From Fidelibacterota bacterium (lineage in GTDB: Bacteria; Fidelibacterota; Marinisomatia; Marinisomatales; UBA1611), in contig DQOT01000357.1 in the NCBI GenBank assembly GCA_015658495.1, positions 1-7,880 on the forward strand: 7,880 bases of DNA, read 5' to 3'. The notes beneath the pieces are model-generated. The model did not search any database, had not been told where the DNA came from, and saw only the letters and a program-made list of their open reading frames with translations. Below are positions 1-6,559 of the stretch, in pieces (the first letter of the stretch is position 1; each line of letters begins with the position of its first letter). Position numbers and translations under genes: made by a program.

Positions 1-441
1 CTCCCAAAAGAGATAAAAAAGGAAAATATTCAGGGAAACAAAAACACCGATCATTGCTGTTTCCATGATCAAAAGAGATATAAAAAACGCCTTTGTTTTT
101 TCCTGAATTGCCCTCCAGGACACGGACACACAAAGTATGTTTAAAATCGTCACCAGAATTATGAATAACACACTAATACCGTCAACACCGACCTTGTAGC
201 TTATATTCCAAGCGGGTATCCACGGATGGATCTCAACAAACTGCATTTTATAGGTTGCTTTATCAAAGTGCGTATAAATAGGGATGGAAACAATAAATGT
301 TGCAGCCGTAGTCGCTAGAGCCAGCCATTTGATCCATACTTCATTCCGAATAAAAAGTATCAGCAAAGCCCCAGCCAGGGGTAAAAATGTAGTTACCGTT
401 AATACCGGAAAATCGAGACTATTTAAAAGTATATTTTCCAT
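1..441 (-). CDS. nuoM: NADH-quinone oxidoreductase subunit M (NuoM), N-terminal 147 residues, cut by window edge
   Basis: NuoM is one of the antiporter-like proton-pumping subunits in the membrane arm of complex I. The minus-strand reading frame opens with ATG at 441 and stays open to base 1. The 147 visible residues match the start of NuoM: a first hydrophobic helix (about 12-31), the YKVGVDGIS motif before the second half of the visible part (about 82-90), an LLIMETAMIGVF helix (about 123-134), and FLFYLFWE at the very end. The last codon of the window, Glu147, is by position and context the conserved TM5 glutamate (Glu144 in E. coli NuoM) needed for proton pumping. The start is supported by an AAGGAA Shine-Dalgarno sequence 3 nt upstream, which overlaps the stop codon of the preceding gene. 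The spacer between the genes is 8 nt, so translation is probably coupled. About 350 further residues should lie beyond the left edge. Confidence 0.93.
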   Translation of the reverse strand, partial: MENILLNSLDFPVLTVTTFLPLAGALLILFIRNEVWIKWLALATTAATFIVSIPIYTHFDKATYKMQFVEIHPWIPAWNISYKVGVDGISVLFIILVTILNILCVSVSWRAIQEKTKAFFISLLIMETAMIGVFVSLNIFLFYLFWE

Positions 442-449
442 CTTTTCCT

Positions 450-2249
450 TTACGGTAATATGATCCCAATAAAAATCACGGTCAGGACTCCCGCAACCAT
501 GATCATGGCATAATGTTGAATTTGACCACTCTGGATCGCTTGTAGCTTTCTGCTCCACATAAGGGTCAGGTTTGCAATTTCGCTAAAGATTCTATCCACG
601 ATAACTGTATCTACCCATTTAAACCAACTGGCCACGCGTAAAATAGGTTTCTGAATAATAAACTCGTAACACTCACCGATGACATTGTACTCCAAACTGG
701 CCAGCGGTTTATTGATGAACCACATGAAGACTTTGGCTCCCTTTCTCGGAAACCAGTCTGTATCCATACTGATCGTGTTCGCACACCACAGCTTTTTTAA
801 GAGCAGGAAAAAACCAAGCTGTGTGAAGAGCAGTAGCTGCAAAGTTTCCCAGGTATGGTATGCCGTATAGGGTTCAAAATGGACCGGATAAGGCAGTAAT
901 GCATAAAGAGGTTTATAGAAAATACCCAGTCCAATACAAAACAGCGACCCTATGATCATGGCCAGTTCCATATTCCACGGAGGCTCCTGCGCTTTAATGC
1001 CCCGGTCCTTCCCGAACCAGATGAAATAGGGCACCTTTAAACCGGTATGAAGAAATGTGCCTGCAGAAGCCAACATGAGGCCCATGAACGCCCACATATA
1101 ATGTTCCTCGCCGAAAGCTGCAACTGTCATGGATTTACTCACAAAACCGCTGAACAATGGAAATGCGGAAATGGCAAGACCGCCAATGATTGTATAGATC
1201 ATTGTCCTGGGCATGGTTCTATAAAGTCCACCCAGTTCCGACAACTTTGCCGTTCCTGTTGCATACAGCACCGAACCTGTGCCCATAAAGAGGAGTGATT
1301 TATACAGGATATGGCAAAAAGCATGGGCTACCACACCGTTGATCGCCATCTGGGTTCCCAGTCCAACACCAGCCACCATATAACCGACCTGACTGATAAT
1401 GTGGTAGGCCAGCAGTCTGCGGACATCATTCTCCAATACGGCATAAACAACACCGTAAATCGCCATGACAACACCCAGGACGATCAGGATCTCTGATCCT
1501 GCACAGACACGGATCAAGGCATAAACAGCGGTTTTAGTGGTGAAAGCACTCATGAATACTGCACCAGTAACCGTAGCGGCAGGATAGGCATCAGGAAGCC
1601 AGGCACCGAGCGGCGGCACCGCAGCATTTACAATAAACCCAATCATAATCAAAAAGGTTGCGAAACTTTGAAGGTCCGTTGGCCACCAGCCGTGAAAAGG
1701 CAAATACTGGATGGATAAATCACCACTTACCGAATATTGGATCATAATCCCGGCAAATAGGATAAGACCACCAACTACATGCCATAAGAGATACCTGAAT
1801 CCTGAATCAACAGAAGATGGAATTTTCCGGTACCAAACCAGGAACACTGAAGAAAAGGCCATGATTTCCCAGAAAAGGAATAATGTGAGGAAATCGCCTG
1901 CAAAGGTGACACCCAGGGACCCTCCGATATAATAAAAAGCAGCAAGGTGTTCACCGTCATTTTTTACATGAATGGAATAAATGACCCCAATCACACCCAT
2001 GATAGTGAATATATAGGCAAAGACCTTGCTTAATTTATCTACATGGCCAAAGGTTAACTCCCAACTCAAAAACTCATAAATACCATAAACACCATGGGGC
2101 ATGTTTACAACAGCGAAAAAAGCCAGGAGAGTGAGTAAAAGCATAAACCCCTGCTTGATTCGACCTTTGAGTAAAGGAATCAGGAGCCCGCCTATGATAT
2201 AGTATGCTGACGGATGAAAAAATTCAATATTGAAAATTTCACTTATCAT
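450..2249 (-). CDS. Large MrpD-like proton/cation antiporter subunit with NuoL-like C-terminal tail (takes the nuoL position)
   Basis: This polytopic membrane protein of about 599 aa belongs to the proton-conducting antiporter family (NuoL/M/N, MrpA/D). Visible landmarks are the TM5 glutamate in LFLFWEIMAFSS (Glu128), a TM8 lysine in SAFTTKTAVY (Lys239), a central RRLLAYHIISQVGYM segment, and a distal AHAFCHILYKSLLF helix with His and Lys. The family's TM7 lysine is replaced by Asn208 (GFIVNAAVPP). After the core comes a DTDWF motif (about 496-500). Then follows an amphipathic, charged stretch (about 520-575) and a final hydrophobic helix (about 577-598) preceded by IQSGQIQHYA. That ending resembles the lateral helix and last anchor of NuoL. 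Met at 2249 is preferred because GAGG lies 6 nt upstream. An ATG at 2261 would add four residues but has AGG directly against it. The gene overlaps the 81-aa gene by 11 nt and precedes nuoM. I infer it is a pumping subunit of this complex I rather than of a free-standing Mrp antiporter. Confidence 0.88.
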   Translation of the reverse strand: MISEIFNIEFFHPSAYYIIGGLLIPLLKGRIKQGFMLLLTLLAFFAVVNMPHGVYGIYEFLSWELTFGHVDKLSKVFAYIFTIMGVIGVIYSIHVKNDGEHLAAFYYIGGSLGVTFAGDFLTLFLFWEIMAFSSVFLVWYRKIPSSVDSGFRYLLWHVVGGLILFAGIMIQYSVSGDLSIQYLPFHGWWPTDLQSFATFLIMIGFIVNAAVPPLGAWLPDAYPAATVTGAVFMSAFTTKTAVYALIRVCAGSEILIVLGVVMAIYGVVYAVLENDVRRLLAYHIISQVGYMVAGVGLGTQMAINGVVAHAFCHILYKSLLFMGTGSVLYATGTAKLSELGGLYRTMPRTMIYTIIGGLAISAFPLFSGFVSKSMTVAAFGEEHYMWAFMGLMLASAGTFLHTGLKVPYFIWFGKDRGIKAQEPPWNMELAMIIGSLFCIGLGIFYKPLYALLPYPVHFEPYTAYHTWETLQLLLFTQLGFFLLLKKLWCANTISMDTDWFPRKGAKVFMWFINKPLASLEYNVIGECYEFIIQKPILRVASWFKWVDTVIVDRIFSEIANLTLMWSRKLQAIQSGQIQHYAMIMVAGVLTVIFIGIILP

Positions 2250-2484
2250 AATAATCCTCATCCTGCATCAGCCAAAGTTGACCTATCCATTTTGATACTA
2301 CGATAATCAGCGCACAAGAGATCAATCCAAATACAGACCAGAATCCCGGGATCTTGTCTCCAAAAAAGTGAATCTCATGGCGGGGAATAATAAAATCCAC
2401 CAGAATCAGTAAAACCAATAATCCATAAGCAAATTTCTTGACTTTCTGCGTGCGTAGCTTGTCTATGATCTCAATCAAATTCAT
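2239..2484 (-). CDS. Small two-helix membrane protein (81 aa) between the two MrpD-like subunits
   Basis: I do not recognise a named family with certainty. The protein has a basic N-terminal segment (about residues 7-17), a hydrophobic helix (about 18-34), a short loop with PRH and a KIPGFW motif, and a second hydrophobic helix (about 46-64). It ends in a strongly acidic, tyrosine-containing tail (DEDYYDK). Such an arrangement suggests an integral membrane protein with both ends on the same side. The ATG overlaps the upstream antiporter stop as ATGA (4 nt), and its own end overlaps the next gene by 11 nt, so it is locked into the operon and very likely real. A GAGAG sequence upstream can serve as ribosome binding site. 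I recall similar short proteins beside MrpD-type subunits in other anaerobic bacteria, but could not check. A structural or assembly role between the two antiporter subunits is an inference. Confidence 0.8.
   Translation of the reverse strand: MNLIEIIDKLRTQKVKKFAYGLLVLLILVDFIIPRHEIHFFGDKIPGFWSVFGLISCALIIVVSKWIGQLWLMQDEDYYDK
2256..2259 (-). promoter_or_regulatory. Ribosome binding site deciding the start of the large MrpD-like gene
   Basis: On the minus strand GAGG is followed by ATTATT and then ATG at 2249. This places a normal Shine-Dalgarno 6 nt before the fifth codon of the longest open frame. The upstream ATG at 2261 has no suitably spaced purine-rich site. The motif lies inside the last codons of the 81-aa gene (the DEDYYDK tail), so ribosomes finishing that gene can reinitiate here. 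Confidence 0.6.
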
Positions 2485-3977
2485 CGAATAACACTCTCTG
2501 CTATTTTTACAATAAAATCTGGATACAAACCCAGAACCACACTCACGATGGCAGTTAAGGTAAGAGGAACTACCATGAAGGGGATTTCTTTAATCACAGC
2601 GTTTTCATGAGATTTGAGTTCCTGCGTGATTTCAGAATCTTCCGTCTTAAAAAATGCCTTATAAACGATGGGGATAAAATAGGCTGCATTCAAAAAGGAA
2701 CTTGCCAATAATACAGCTAGTACCGCCATATTATGTCTTTCCAGGGAGCCAATGACCAGGTACCACTTTGTGATAAATCCTGATGCCGGCGGAACACCGA
2801 TCATACTCAATGTGGCAATGGTGAAGGCGGCCATGGTCCAGGGCATTTTTTTTCCAATGCCGTTCAACTGACTAACCTCCGTCTTATGGGTAGAGACATA
2901 AATGGAACCGGCACAGAAGAAAAGTGTGATCTTTGAAAATGCGTGATTGGTGATGTGGATGATACCGCCTATCATTGCACTGGGCGTCAGCAAAACCGCC
3001 CCCAGGATTATATAGGAGAGCTGGCTGATGGTTGAAAAAGCCAGCCGCGCTTTCAGGTTATCCCTGCTTAAGGCCATTAGAGAGGCGATAATAATGGTTA
3101 AGGAGGCAAAAGTGATTGCAAAAACATCCACGCCAATTTCCATCATGAGGTCCGCGCCAAAAATGAAAAGTACAACACGGAGCACCGTAAAAACGCCAGT
3201 CTTGACCACCGCTACAGCGTGCAAAAGGGCACTGACCGGTGTAGGCGCCACCATCGCTGCTGGGAGCCAACTGTGAAAAGGCATAATAGCACATTTGGCG
3301 AACCCAAATAGAAACAGGATGAATATTAAATAAAGAAGGTTCGGATGGGCGGATTGCACCAACGTTGGGAATATTCCTGATTTTGAGAACTCCAGGGTGC
3401 CAGCAAGATTGTAGGTAAGTATGATCCCTGCGACAATGAAAGCCTTGGCAGCTCCCAGCAAATAAATCACATACTTCCTGGCGCCTTTTTTTGCTTCCGG
3501 TGTGTCCTTGTGGGCAACCAGTGGATAGGTGATCAATGTCAACCCCTCATAAAATAAAAACATGGTAAACAGGTTCGCCGAAAAGGCAACGCCAATTGTC
3601 ATTGAAAGAGACACAGCAAAACAGGCGTAATATCGAGTCTGGGAATGCTCCTTCGTAGAGCGCATGTAGCCGATTGAATAAAAAGATGTTGCAATCCAAA
3701 GTATGGAAGCGCCCATGGCAAACAGGAGCCCGAACGCATCAACCCTGAAAGCAATTTCAATCCCCGGAAGAAGGCTGAATAATGAATATTCAATGATCTG
3801 ATGGTCATAAACCACGGTTGGAATCATGGATAATACGATCAACAGTTTCAATACGCCGGCAATGATGGACCAGGATTCTCGCAGGTTCGGATTTTTCCCC
3901 GCAGCTATGATGAATAGGGCGCCAATGGAAGAGACAAGAACCGCAAGTAAGGGTTTTATTGAAACAATTGTTTCCAT
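2481..3977 (-). CDS. MrpD-like proton/cation antiporter subunit (498 aa), first of two in the nuoL position
   Basis: This integral membrane protein has about 14 predicted helices and belongs to the family shared by NuoL/M/N and MrpA/MrpD. Nearly all the ion-path residues are visible. They are Glu144 in FLFYEGLTL (TM5), Lys228 in FGFAKCAIMPFH (TM7), the WLPAAMVAPTPVSALLHA motif with His253, and Lys259 in AVVKTGVF. The distal half has Lys309 in NLKARLAFSTISQLSY, then His341, His345 and Lys349 in HAFSKITLFF. The length is typical of MrpD or NuoM and there is no long C-terminal lateral-helix extension. ATG at 3977 is chosen because it overlaps the nuoK stop as TGATG. A TTG one codon earlier is also possible, and no strong Shine-Dalgarno is seen. 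It follows nuoK directly, where nuoL normally sits. I infer that it is a pumping module of complex I; whether it moves H+ or Na+ cannot be read from the sequence. Confidence 0.9.
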   Translation of the reverse strand: METIVSIKPLLAVLVSSIGALFIIAAGKNPNLRESWSIIAGVLKLLIVLSMIPTVVYDHQIIEYSLFSLLPGIEIAFRVDAFGLLFAMGASILWIATSFYSIGYMRSTKEHSQTRYYACFAVSLSMTIGVAFSANLFTMFLFYEGLTLITYPLVAHKDTPEAKKGARKYVIYLLGAAKAFIVAGIILTYNLAGTLEFSKSGIFPTLVQSAHPNLLYLIFILFLFGFAKCAIMPFHSWLPAAMVAPTPVSALLHAVAVVKTGVFTVLRVVLFIFGADLMMEIGVDVFAITFASLTIIIASLMALSRDNLKARLAFSTISQLSYIILGAVLLTPSAMIGGIIHITNHAFSKITLFFCAGSIYVSTHKTEVSQLNGIGKKMPWTMAAFTIATLSMIGVPPASGFITKWYLVIGSLERHNMAVLAVLLASSFLNAAYFIPIVYKAFFKTEDSEITQELKSHENAVIKEIPFMVVPLTLTAIVSVVLGLYPDFIVKIAESVIR

Positions 3978-4282
3978 CAATTTTTCATCAAATTAATTTC
4001 ATCAATATTGACAGTTTGATGATTGCGGTAGAGGGCAATAATAATTGCCAGACCTACGGCAACCTCCGCTGCAGCCAGGGCCATCACGAGAAAGACAAAT
4101 ACCTGCCCATCGACACTGTTATAGTATCTTGAAAAACCGACCAAGGCCAGGTTGACTGCATTCAGCATGAGTTCGATTGACATAAAAATCGTGATGGCAT
4201 TACGCCTGAACAGCACACCCAGAACACCAATGGAAAAAAGAGCCAGACTCAAGGCAATGACGTGTTCCAGGGGTACGATCAT
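3977..4282 (-). CDS. nuoK: NADH-quinone oxidoreductase subunit K (NuoK)
   Basis: NuoK is the three-helix membrane subunit of complex I that sits between NuoJ and the antiporter subunits and carries part of the central proton path. The 101-aa length is normal for the family. The two hallmark membrane glutamates are present: Glu37 in [13 protein letters not shown] and Glu73 in [14 protein letters not shown], matching Glu36 and Glu72 of E. coli NuoK. The ATG overlaps the nuoJ stop as ATGA, and an AAGGAAGA Shine-Dalgarno lies 4 nt upstream. Its TGA overlaps the ATG of the first MrpD-like gene by one base. Family members of hydrogenase and Mrp complexes (MrpC-like) are related. The adjacent nuoJ, nuoI and nuoH make the complex I assignment clear. 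Confidence 0.97.
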   Translation of the reverse strand: MIVPLEHVIALSLALFSIGVLGVLFRRNAITIFMSIELMLNAVNLALVGFSRYYNSVDGQVFVFLVMALAAAEVAVGLAIIIALYRNHQTVNIDEINLMKN

Positions 4283-4782
4283 AAGATCTTCCTTTTGCCC
4301 AGGTAAACTGTTCCAATCAGCGCAACGAGCAAAAGTAAAGAGGCCACCTCAAAAGGAAGCAGGAACTTGGTAAAAAGTGCTTCCCCAAGGGCATAGACAT
4401 TCCCTGCTGAAAATTTCGATAAGGGTTGGTGCAACTCTCCTGAACCATTTATCATGATCAGAAAAATTCCAAAAAAGAATAAAAGGACCAGCATGAGGGA
4501 TGTGGCTTGCTGAAATTTCATAAAATGCGGTGCTGCCTTCTCCCTCCCCAAGTTCAGCAGCATCACAACAAACAAGAAAAGAACCATGATGGCTCCCGCA
4601 TAAATGAAAATTTCCAGGACAGCAAGAAAATAGGCTTCCAGAAGCAAATAAATCATGGCCAGTGAGAAAAAACAAACCACCAGCAGGATGGCGCTATAGA
4701 CAGCATTTTTATTCAGTACCACAAAGATAGCGGAGCCGACGGCGATGAAAGCAGCAATATAAAATAGGAGTGAAAGTGACAT
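4279..4782 (-). CDS. nuoJ: NADH-quinone oxidoreductase subunit J (NuoJ)
   Basis: NuoJ is a five-helix membrane subunit of complex I next to NuoH and NuoK, with a hinge-like third helix that couples quinone chemistry to proton pumping. The 167-aa protein shows the signature [18 protein letters not shown] (about 60-77), with Tyr61 corresponding to the conserved TM3 tyrosine. It also has the C-terminal [18 protein letters not shown] segment followed by a last helix. An in-frame TAA lies 12 nt upstream of the ATG, so the start cannot move further up. Unlike most of its neighbours it has no Shine-Dalgarno sequence: the bases before ATG are AU-rich (TTCAGATTTAAT). It is also the only gene in the window preceded by a substantial non-coding gap (224 bp from nuoI). 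Its stop overlaps nuoK by 4 nt. Confidence 0.96.
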   Translation of the reverse strand: MSLSLLFYIAAFIAVGSAIFVVLNKNAVYSAILLVVCFFSLAMIYLLLEAYFLAVLEIFIYAGAIMVLFLFVVMLLNLGREKAAPHFMKFQQATSLMLVLLFFFGIFLIMINGSGELHQPLSKFSAGNVYALGEALFTKFLLPFEVASLLLLVALIGTVYLGKRKIL

Positions 4783-4815
4783 ATTAAATCTGAATTAAAA
4801 CTAATCGAATCCAAG

Positions 4816-5006
4816 CCTCATTAATTCACCAGTTGTTTAATTTTGTGAAAGAGTCATATTAATATTTGGATTGCTAATGAGGATAAAACATAATTGGGAT
4901 TAATTACATAATTACGTTTTACATAATTTATTACCAAAATAATATTCTTATCTTCGCTCATTTCTGTACTTCTGATAAATATTTTCTTTCTGGTGAATAA
5001 TGCAGG
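4816..5006. repeat. Long-range imperfect inverted repeat (17-nt arms) framing the nuoI-nuoJ gap
   Basis: The right arm, 4990-5006, reads ctggtgaataatgcagg. The reverse complement of the left arm, 4816-4832, reads ctggtgaattaatgagg. They align over 16 positions with one single-base bulge in each arm, including a perfect 8-bp core (ctggtgaa). The right arm ends exactly against the nuoI stop codon (TAA at 5007-5009 on the minus strand). The left arm lies 33 nt before the nuoJ ATG. The enclosed 157 bp are AT-rich. The repeat could be the ends of a small degenerate mobile element (MITE-like) or a long-range mRNA stem. No target-site duplication is visible, so the nature of the element is open. Confidence 0.5.
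4888..4928. repeat. Three direct copies of the octamer ACATAATT
   Basis: ACATAATT occurs at 4888-4895, 4906-4913 and 4921-4928 (AATTATGT on the transcribed strand), with start-to-start distances of 18 and 15 nt. The middle copy overlaps a near-palindrome TAATTA-CA-TAATTA at 4901-4914. This could be a regulator-binding array, but the sequence is so AT-rich that chance recurrence is plausible. Confidence 0.3.
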
Positions 5007-5525
5007 TTAGATTTTAGGTTTACCGTTTTTGTTTTGCCGGGAATAATAATTTTGATCTTTGGTCATCTCATATACATCCAGGAGTCCCTCCCGATCGATG
5101 ATAAGGTCTTCCCTGGTATAAGCGGAAAAATCGTAAATCTCGGTCAATTCAATGGCTTCTTCCGGACAGGCCATTTCACAGAAACCGCAGAAAATACAGG
5201 TTAAAAGATCAATCTCAAATTTGACCGGATAGCGTTCCTTGCCATCGTCCCAAGGGGCCGGGCCGGGATCAATCTCAATGCAATCAGCCGGGCAAGCTGC
5301 AGCGCACATATCACAAGCGACACAGCGAATACGGCCATCTTCATATTTATTCAGGCGGTGGAGTCCACGGTATCCATCCGGGGGTATATGTTTTTCATCT
5401 GGATATTGGATGGTGATCTTTCTTTTAAAGAAATAGCGCAGCGTCACCATTAACCCTTTGATTAAAGCAGGGAAATAAAGTTTATCCCAAAAGGTTGGTT
5501 CATAGGATTTTATAACAAGACCCAT
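5007..5525 (-). CDS. nuoI: NADH-quinone oxidoreductase subunit I (NuoI), two [4Fe-4S] ferredoxin-type subunit
   Basis: NuoI holds the two tetranuclear clusters (N6a and N6b) that pass electrons from NuoG towards cluster N2 and the quinone in the peripheral arm of complex I. The 172-aa protein has an N-terminal region that docks on the membrane subunit NuoH (about 10-35). It then carries two classic CxxCxxCxxxCP motifs: Cys68/71/74/78 and Cys110/113/116/120. The first cluster motif is preceded by a conserved YRGLHRL segment (about 52-58). Length and motif spacing are normal. The ATG overlaps the nuoH stop as TAATG, and an AAGGCGG sequence upstream can serve as ribosome binding site. The gene ends directly at the inverted repeat that opens the AT-rich gap before nuoJ. 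Confidence 0.97.
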   Translation of the reverse strand: MGLVIKSYEPTFWDKLYFPALIKGLMVTLRYFFKRKITIQYPDEKHIPPDGYRGLHRLNKYEDGRIRCVACDMCAAACPADCIEIDPGPAPWDDGKERYPVKFEIDLLTCIFCGFCEMACPEEAIELTEIYDFSAYTREDLIIDREGLLDVYEMTKDQNYYSRQNKNGKPKI

Positions 5526-6559
5526 TAGATCACCGCCTTAAATGTGAGATATCCGGCGGTTAAAAATATGTTAAAAAGTGCCAGGGGCAGCATCACCTTC
5601 CAGCCCAATCTCATTAATTGATCATAGCGAAATCGGGGAAAGGTCCAGCGCACCCAAATAAACAGGAAAAGAAAAAATCCCATTTTCAGAATAAAAGAAG
5701 TTACGGACAGCATTGCTCCCCACAGACCCAGGGCAGCCTCATTCACAAAGGGGACATCCCAGCCGCCAAAAAAGAGTGTAACCGTTAAAGCTGCAGCCGT
5801 GATCATATTGGCATATTCGGCCATGAAAAACATGGCAAATTTCATACTGCTGTATTCCGTGTGATAGCCGCCCACCAACTCCTGTTCCGCTTCTGAAAGA
5901 TCGAAGGGCAGCCGGTTGGTTTCTGCATAAACGGCCACCAGGAAAATGAGAAAAGCCAAGGGCTGCTTAAAGACATTCCATGATAAAAAGTGTCCCTGTT
6001 GATCCCCGACAATGTCATTCAATTTCAATGACCCGGACAATAAAATGATACTCACCACTGCCAGCCCCATGGCCAATTCATAACTAATGAGCTGTGCCGA
6101 TGAACGCAGCCCGCCAAGGAGGGAATATTTACTATTTGAGGACCAGCCGGCCAATACAATGCCATAGACGCCGATACTGGTCAATGCAAGAATGTATAAA
6201 ATGCCAACATTCACATCAGCGACTTGAAGGGGAATCTGCCTGCCAAAAAGGGTAATATCTGACCCGAATGGGATCACCGCAAAAGTCATCAATGCCGGTA
6301 TGAGCAGGATTGCCGGAGCAAGGATAAAAATGGGTTTATCAACGCCTGCGGGAATGATGTCCTCTTTCATAAGAAATTTGATGCCGTCTGCTAGCGGTTG
6401 AAAAATGCCTTTTGGTCCCACGCGATTAGGACCGAGCCGTCCCTGGATAAAAGCAGAAACACGTCTTTCCGCATAGATCATGATGAGCACGGTAAGCATG
6501 GTTCCGGCAAATACAACTAAAACTTTAACGAGAATAATGATAAAACCTAAAAGATCCAT
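5525..6559 (-). CDS. nuoH: NADH-quinone oxidoreductase subunit H (NuoH)
   Basis: NuoH is the eight-helix membrane subunit that forms much of the quinone-binding chamber and the link between the peripheral and membrane arms. At 344 aa its length is typical. Conserved family segments are all visible. They include YAERRVSAFIQGRLGPNRVG (about 29-48), FQPLADGIKFLMKED (53-67), GWSSNSKYSLLGGLRSSAQ (138-156), the loop AETNRLPFDLSEAEQELVGG (212-231) with its acidic quinone-site residues, and a C-terminal RWTFPRFRYDQLM. The ATG overlaps the nuoG stop by one base (TAATG), and a GGGAGG Shine-Dalgarno sits 11 nt upstream (6571-6576). These features separate it clearly from the related hydrogenase subunits. 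Confidence 0.98.
   Translation of the reverse strand: MDLLGFIIILVKVLVVFAGTMLTVLIMIYAERRVSAFIQGRLGPNRVGPKGIFQPLADGIKFLMKEDIIPAGVDKPIFILAPAILLIPALMTFAVIPFGSDITLFGRQIPLQVADVNVGILYILALTSIGVYGIVLAGWSSNSKYSLLGGLRSSAQLISYELAMGLAVVSIILLSGSLKLNDIVGDQQGHFLSWNVFKQPLAFLIFLVAVYAETNRLPFDLSEAEQELVGGYHTEYSSMKFAMFFMAEYANMITAAALTVTLFFGGWDVPFVNEAALGLWGAMLSVTSFILKMGFFLFLFIWVRWTFPRFRYDQLMRLGWKVMLPLALFNIFLTAGYLTFKAVI

Larger units (their letters stand above)
4783..5006. other. AT-rich intergenic gap between nuoI and nuoJ (224 bp)
   Basis: This is the only real non-coding stretch of the window. From 4801 to 4980 I count 47 G or C in 180 bases (26%), clearly more AT-rich than the flanking genes. It holds a long imperfect inverted repeat at its borders (4816-4832 with 4990-5006) and three copies of an 8-mer (4888-4928). 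I see no convincing protein gene, tRNA or strong G+C hairpin terminator. An internal promoter for nuoJ onwards is possible, but no minus-strand -35/-10 pair is good enough to call: a TTGGTA followed 17 nt later by TAATTA is the best and it is weak. Confidence 0.75.

Noticed and set aside
2259..2261. ATG at 2261 as start of the large MrpD-like gene
   Set aside because: It lacks a properly spaced ribosome binding site, while the ATG at 2249 has GAGG 6 nt upstream. The choice changes only four residues and remains open.
1..3977. A free-standing Mrp Na+/H+ antiporter operon
   Set aside because: No MrpA, B, C, E, F or G-like genes are seen, and the MrpD-like genes are overlapped with nuoK and closely followed by nuoM.
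4854..4961. A 35-codon minus-strand frame (MSEDKNIILVINY...) in the nuoI-nuoJ gap
   Set aside because: There is no ribosome binding site, its composition simply reflects the AT-rich DNA, and it resembles no family I know.
4783..5006. A rho-independent terminator after nuoI
   Set aside because: No short G+C-rich hairpin followed by a T run is found on the minus strand; the only pairing is the long-range imperfect repeat.
3977..6559. A membrane-bound hydrogenase or formate hydrogenlyase cluster (Ech, Mbh, Hyf)
   Set aside because: NuoG, a NuoH with full quinone-site loops, NuoI and NuoJ together identify a quinone-reducing complex I, and no hydrogenase subunit is visible.
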